Source of the DNA: JBDNJM01 sp041687755
GTDB lineage: Bacteria; Planctomycetota; UBA1135; GCA-002686595
Reading direction: 5' to 3'
NCBI GenBank assembly: GCA_041687755.1
Contig: JBDNJM010000113.1
Location: forward strand, 1 to 32,895
Length of the DNA: 32,895 bases
The translations under genes were made by a program, and so were the position numbers. Positions 32,098-32,895 of the stretch are shown piece after piece. The notes below the pieces were generated by a model. That model was given only the letters and a program-made list of their open reading frames with translations. It ran no database searches and was not told the origin of the DNA. Within the stretch, counting starts at the first letter, position 1; every line of letters begins with the position of its first letter.

Positions 32098-32275
32098 TTC
32101 TTGCCTTGAACGGAAAGGGGGTTTAGGGGGGGCAATCCAGAATCGACTGGCCTGTGGTTTCATGCGTGTGCTAAGCATCACTCACACGCACTGAAGCTAT
32201 TTTGTTGCTGGTAGTGAACCGGATGTGCGCCGGGCTGAACATTAGGATTCCCCCTAGTCGGCCGCCCCCAACGCC

Positions 32276-32398
32276 TTAAGCACCTGCAAGGGCATGCCTT
32301 GGGGGCTTTCCCATTCCAGGCCACGGCGCGTCCCGGGGATTCACCTGAGCCTCAGGGACCGGCGGCTTCGCGGCCTTTAAGACGCTCCGCACCTTCAT
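32276..32398 (-). pseudogene. Possible decayed ribosomal protein L36 (rpmJ) gene
   Basis: The frame from ATG 32398 gives 40 residues beginning MKVRSVLKAAK, very like the start of L36 of the longer type (MKVRSSLKSAK). The length fits L36 (37-41 aa), but the in-frame continuation does not. In another frame further on, RGRAVAWNGKAPK resembles the L36 pattern RGRxYVINKxNPRFK. This would require two frame changes. It may be a dead copy, or chance similarity in GC-rich DNA. Confidence 0.25.
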
Positions 32399-32874
32399 CG
32401 TGGATGCCAGTGAGAATCGACGCTCGGGCTGACGAGCAAGCCATCGACCGCGCGGCGACCCTGGGCAGCCCTTGCCGGAGAGACGAGGCTGCTGGACTTT
32501 TTGCACCGAGACGTTTGATCCCCCCTGCCGGCCGACGCCGCTGCGGTCTACGACGACGGGGCGTACCGCACGGTCGGGGTGCAGGCGACGTGGGCGGGGT
32601 GGAGGGCGCGGCCGGCGAGGAGGCCCCACGGCTGCTGCGAGCCACAGAAAGTTGCGTACCACCTACCCTCCGCAGGCCACCCCGGGAGTGGCGCAAGTGC
32701 CTTGCCGGCAATAAGTTGAGTTGAATGCAATCCGCACGCGTTGCGTTTCCCCTAGCCTAGATCCAGCGTCAAGCCGTGCCTGCCCAGAGCGTGAAGTACC
32801 TGGAAACGCTCGCTTCGGGCTGGTAGACGGGTGGTTACGAAGACACCGCACCACCAACCGAAGGAGCGCTCCAG

Positions 32875-32895
32875 GTGAAGCAGCAGGATACCGCA
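32875..32895 (+). CDS. Possible start of a gene running out of the window
   Basis: AAGGAG at 32861-32866 is followed after eight bases by GTG at 32875, then codons for KQQDTA to the window end. Shine-Dalgarno and spacing are good, but only seven codons are visible, so this is a weak call and no function can be given. Confidence 0.25.

Larger units (their letters stand above)
32098..32895. other. End region, no convincing intact gene
   Basis: Eight hundred bases. The first 130 contain G5 and G7 runs (32117-32121, 32126-32132) and the likely promoter of B on the minus strand. From about 32230 the sequence becomes GC-rich again. I find only a 40-codon minus-strand frame that starts like ribosomal protein L36 and a possible gene start at the extreme end. 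Open frames on the plus strand here lack plausible starts and composition. Confidence 0.5.

Noticed and set aside
32299..32724. 141-codon plus-strand frame near the window end
   Set aside because: Arg/Pro-rich, no motif, no ribosome site; looks like random GC-rich sequence.
27302..32895. Integrated phage or insertion sequence next to the tRNA
   Set aside because: No integrase, transposase, terminal inverted repeats or repeated tRNA end could be found in the window.
1..32895. CRISPR array or known defence operon
   Set aside because: No regularly spaced repeats and no nuclease, Cas, restriction or toxin-antitoxin signature were seen; the small A/B proteins are exported, unlike typical cytoplasmic toxins.

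Overview
The window looks like a chromosome segment of a high-GC planctomycete. This is an inference from three things: many genes lack a clear Shine-Dalgarno site; three secreted proteins carry a C-terminal beta-rich domain that I associate with planctomycetes; and a eukaryotic-like IleRS is present. The core from about 1.1 to 27.4 kb is dense and ordinary in layout, with housekeeping, lipid, signalling and secreted-protein genes. Both ends (1 to about 0.74 kb, and about 28.7 to 32.3 kb) are visibly less GC-rich, carry long C/G homopolymer tracts, and hold small exported and membrane-anchored proteins of no family I recognise.

Layout. 121-736 (-): a frameshift-broken gene for a small exported Cys-rich protein, next to a C19 tract. 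1092-3083 (-): secreted trypsin-like protease with an IPT/TIG-like domain. 3332-5020 (-): FadD-like acyl-CoA ligase, divergent from a NudL-like Nudix hydrolase, a PlsC-like acyltransferase and a methyltransferase. 8154-13078 (+): three secreted proteins, namely a GH13 enzyme of branching-enzyme/trehalohydrolase type and two tandem paralogues of unknown function, ending in a perfect 19-bp-stem terminator. 13211-16396 (-): ileS. 16472-18451 (+): polytopic membrane protein. 18473-26918 (-): leuS, fabG and a giant hybrid histidine kinase. 27302-27377 (+): tRNA-Ala(GGC) with its own terminator.

The most interesting part lies just past the tRNA. A convergent unit appears twice: (i) gene 'N' on the plus strand, whose C-terminus is unmistakably repeated as a 32-codon remnant at 30592-30690; (ii) gene 'X' on the minus strand, a roughly 270-aa protein with one N-terminal membrane segment (X1 and X2); (iii) gene 'A' on the minus strand, a small exported Cys-rich protein immediately upstream of X (A and B). 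In unit 2, B and X2 overlap as TAATG, but only if a one-base slip in a G8 tract is allowed. In unit 1, A and X1 are separated by a C14/G9 tract able to form a very stable hairpin (minus-strand sense). The broken gene plus C19 tract at the left end may be a third, decayed unit running out of the window. I read this as a possibly undescribed, tandemly duplicated two-component exported-protein module whose expression could be changed by homopolymer slippage. Homopolymer sequencing error and plain gene decay are the main alternatives.

The last 0.8 kb (32098-32895) holds no convincing intact gene, only what may be a decayed ribosomal protein L36 gene and a possible gene start at the very end.
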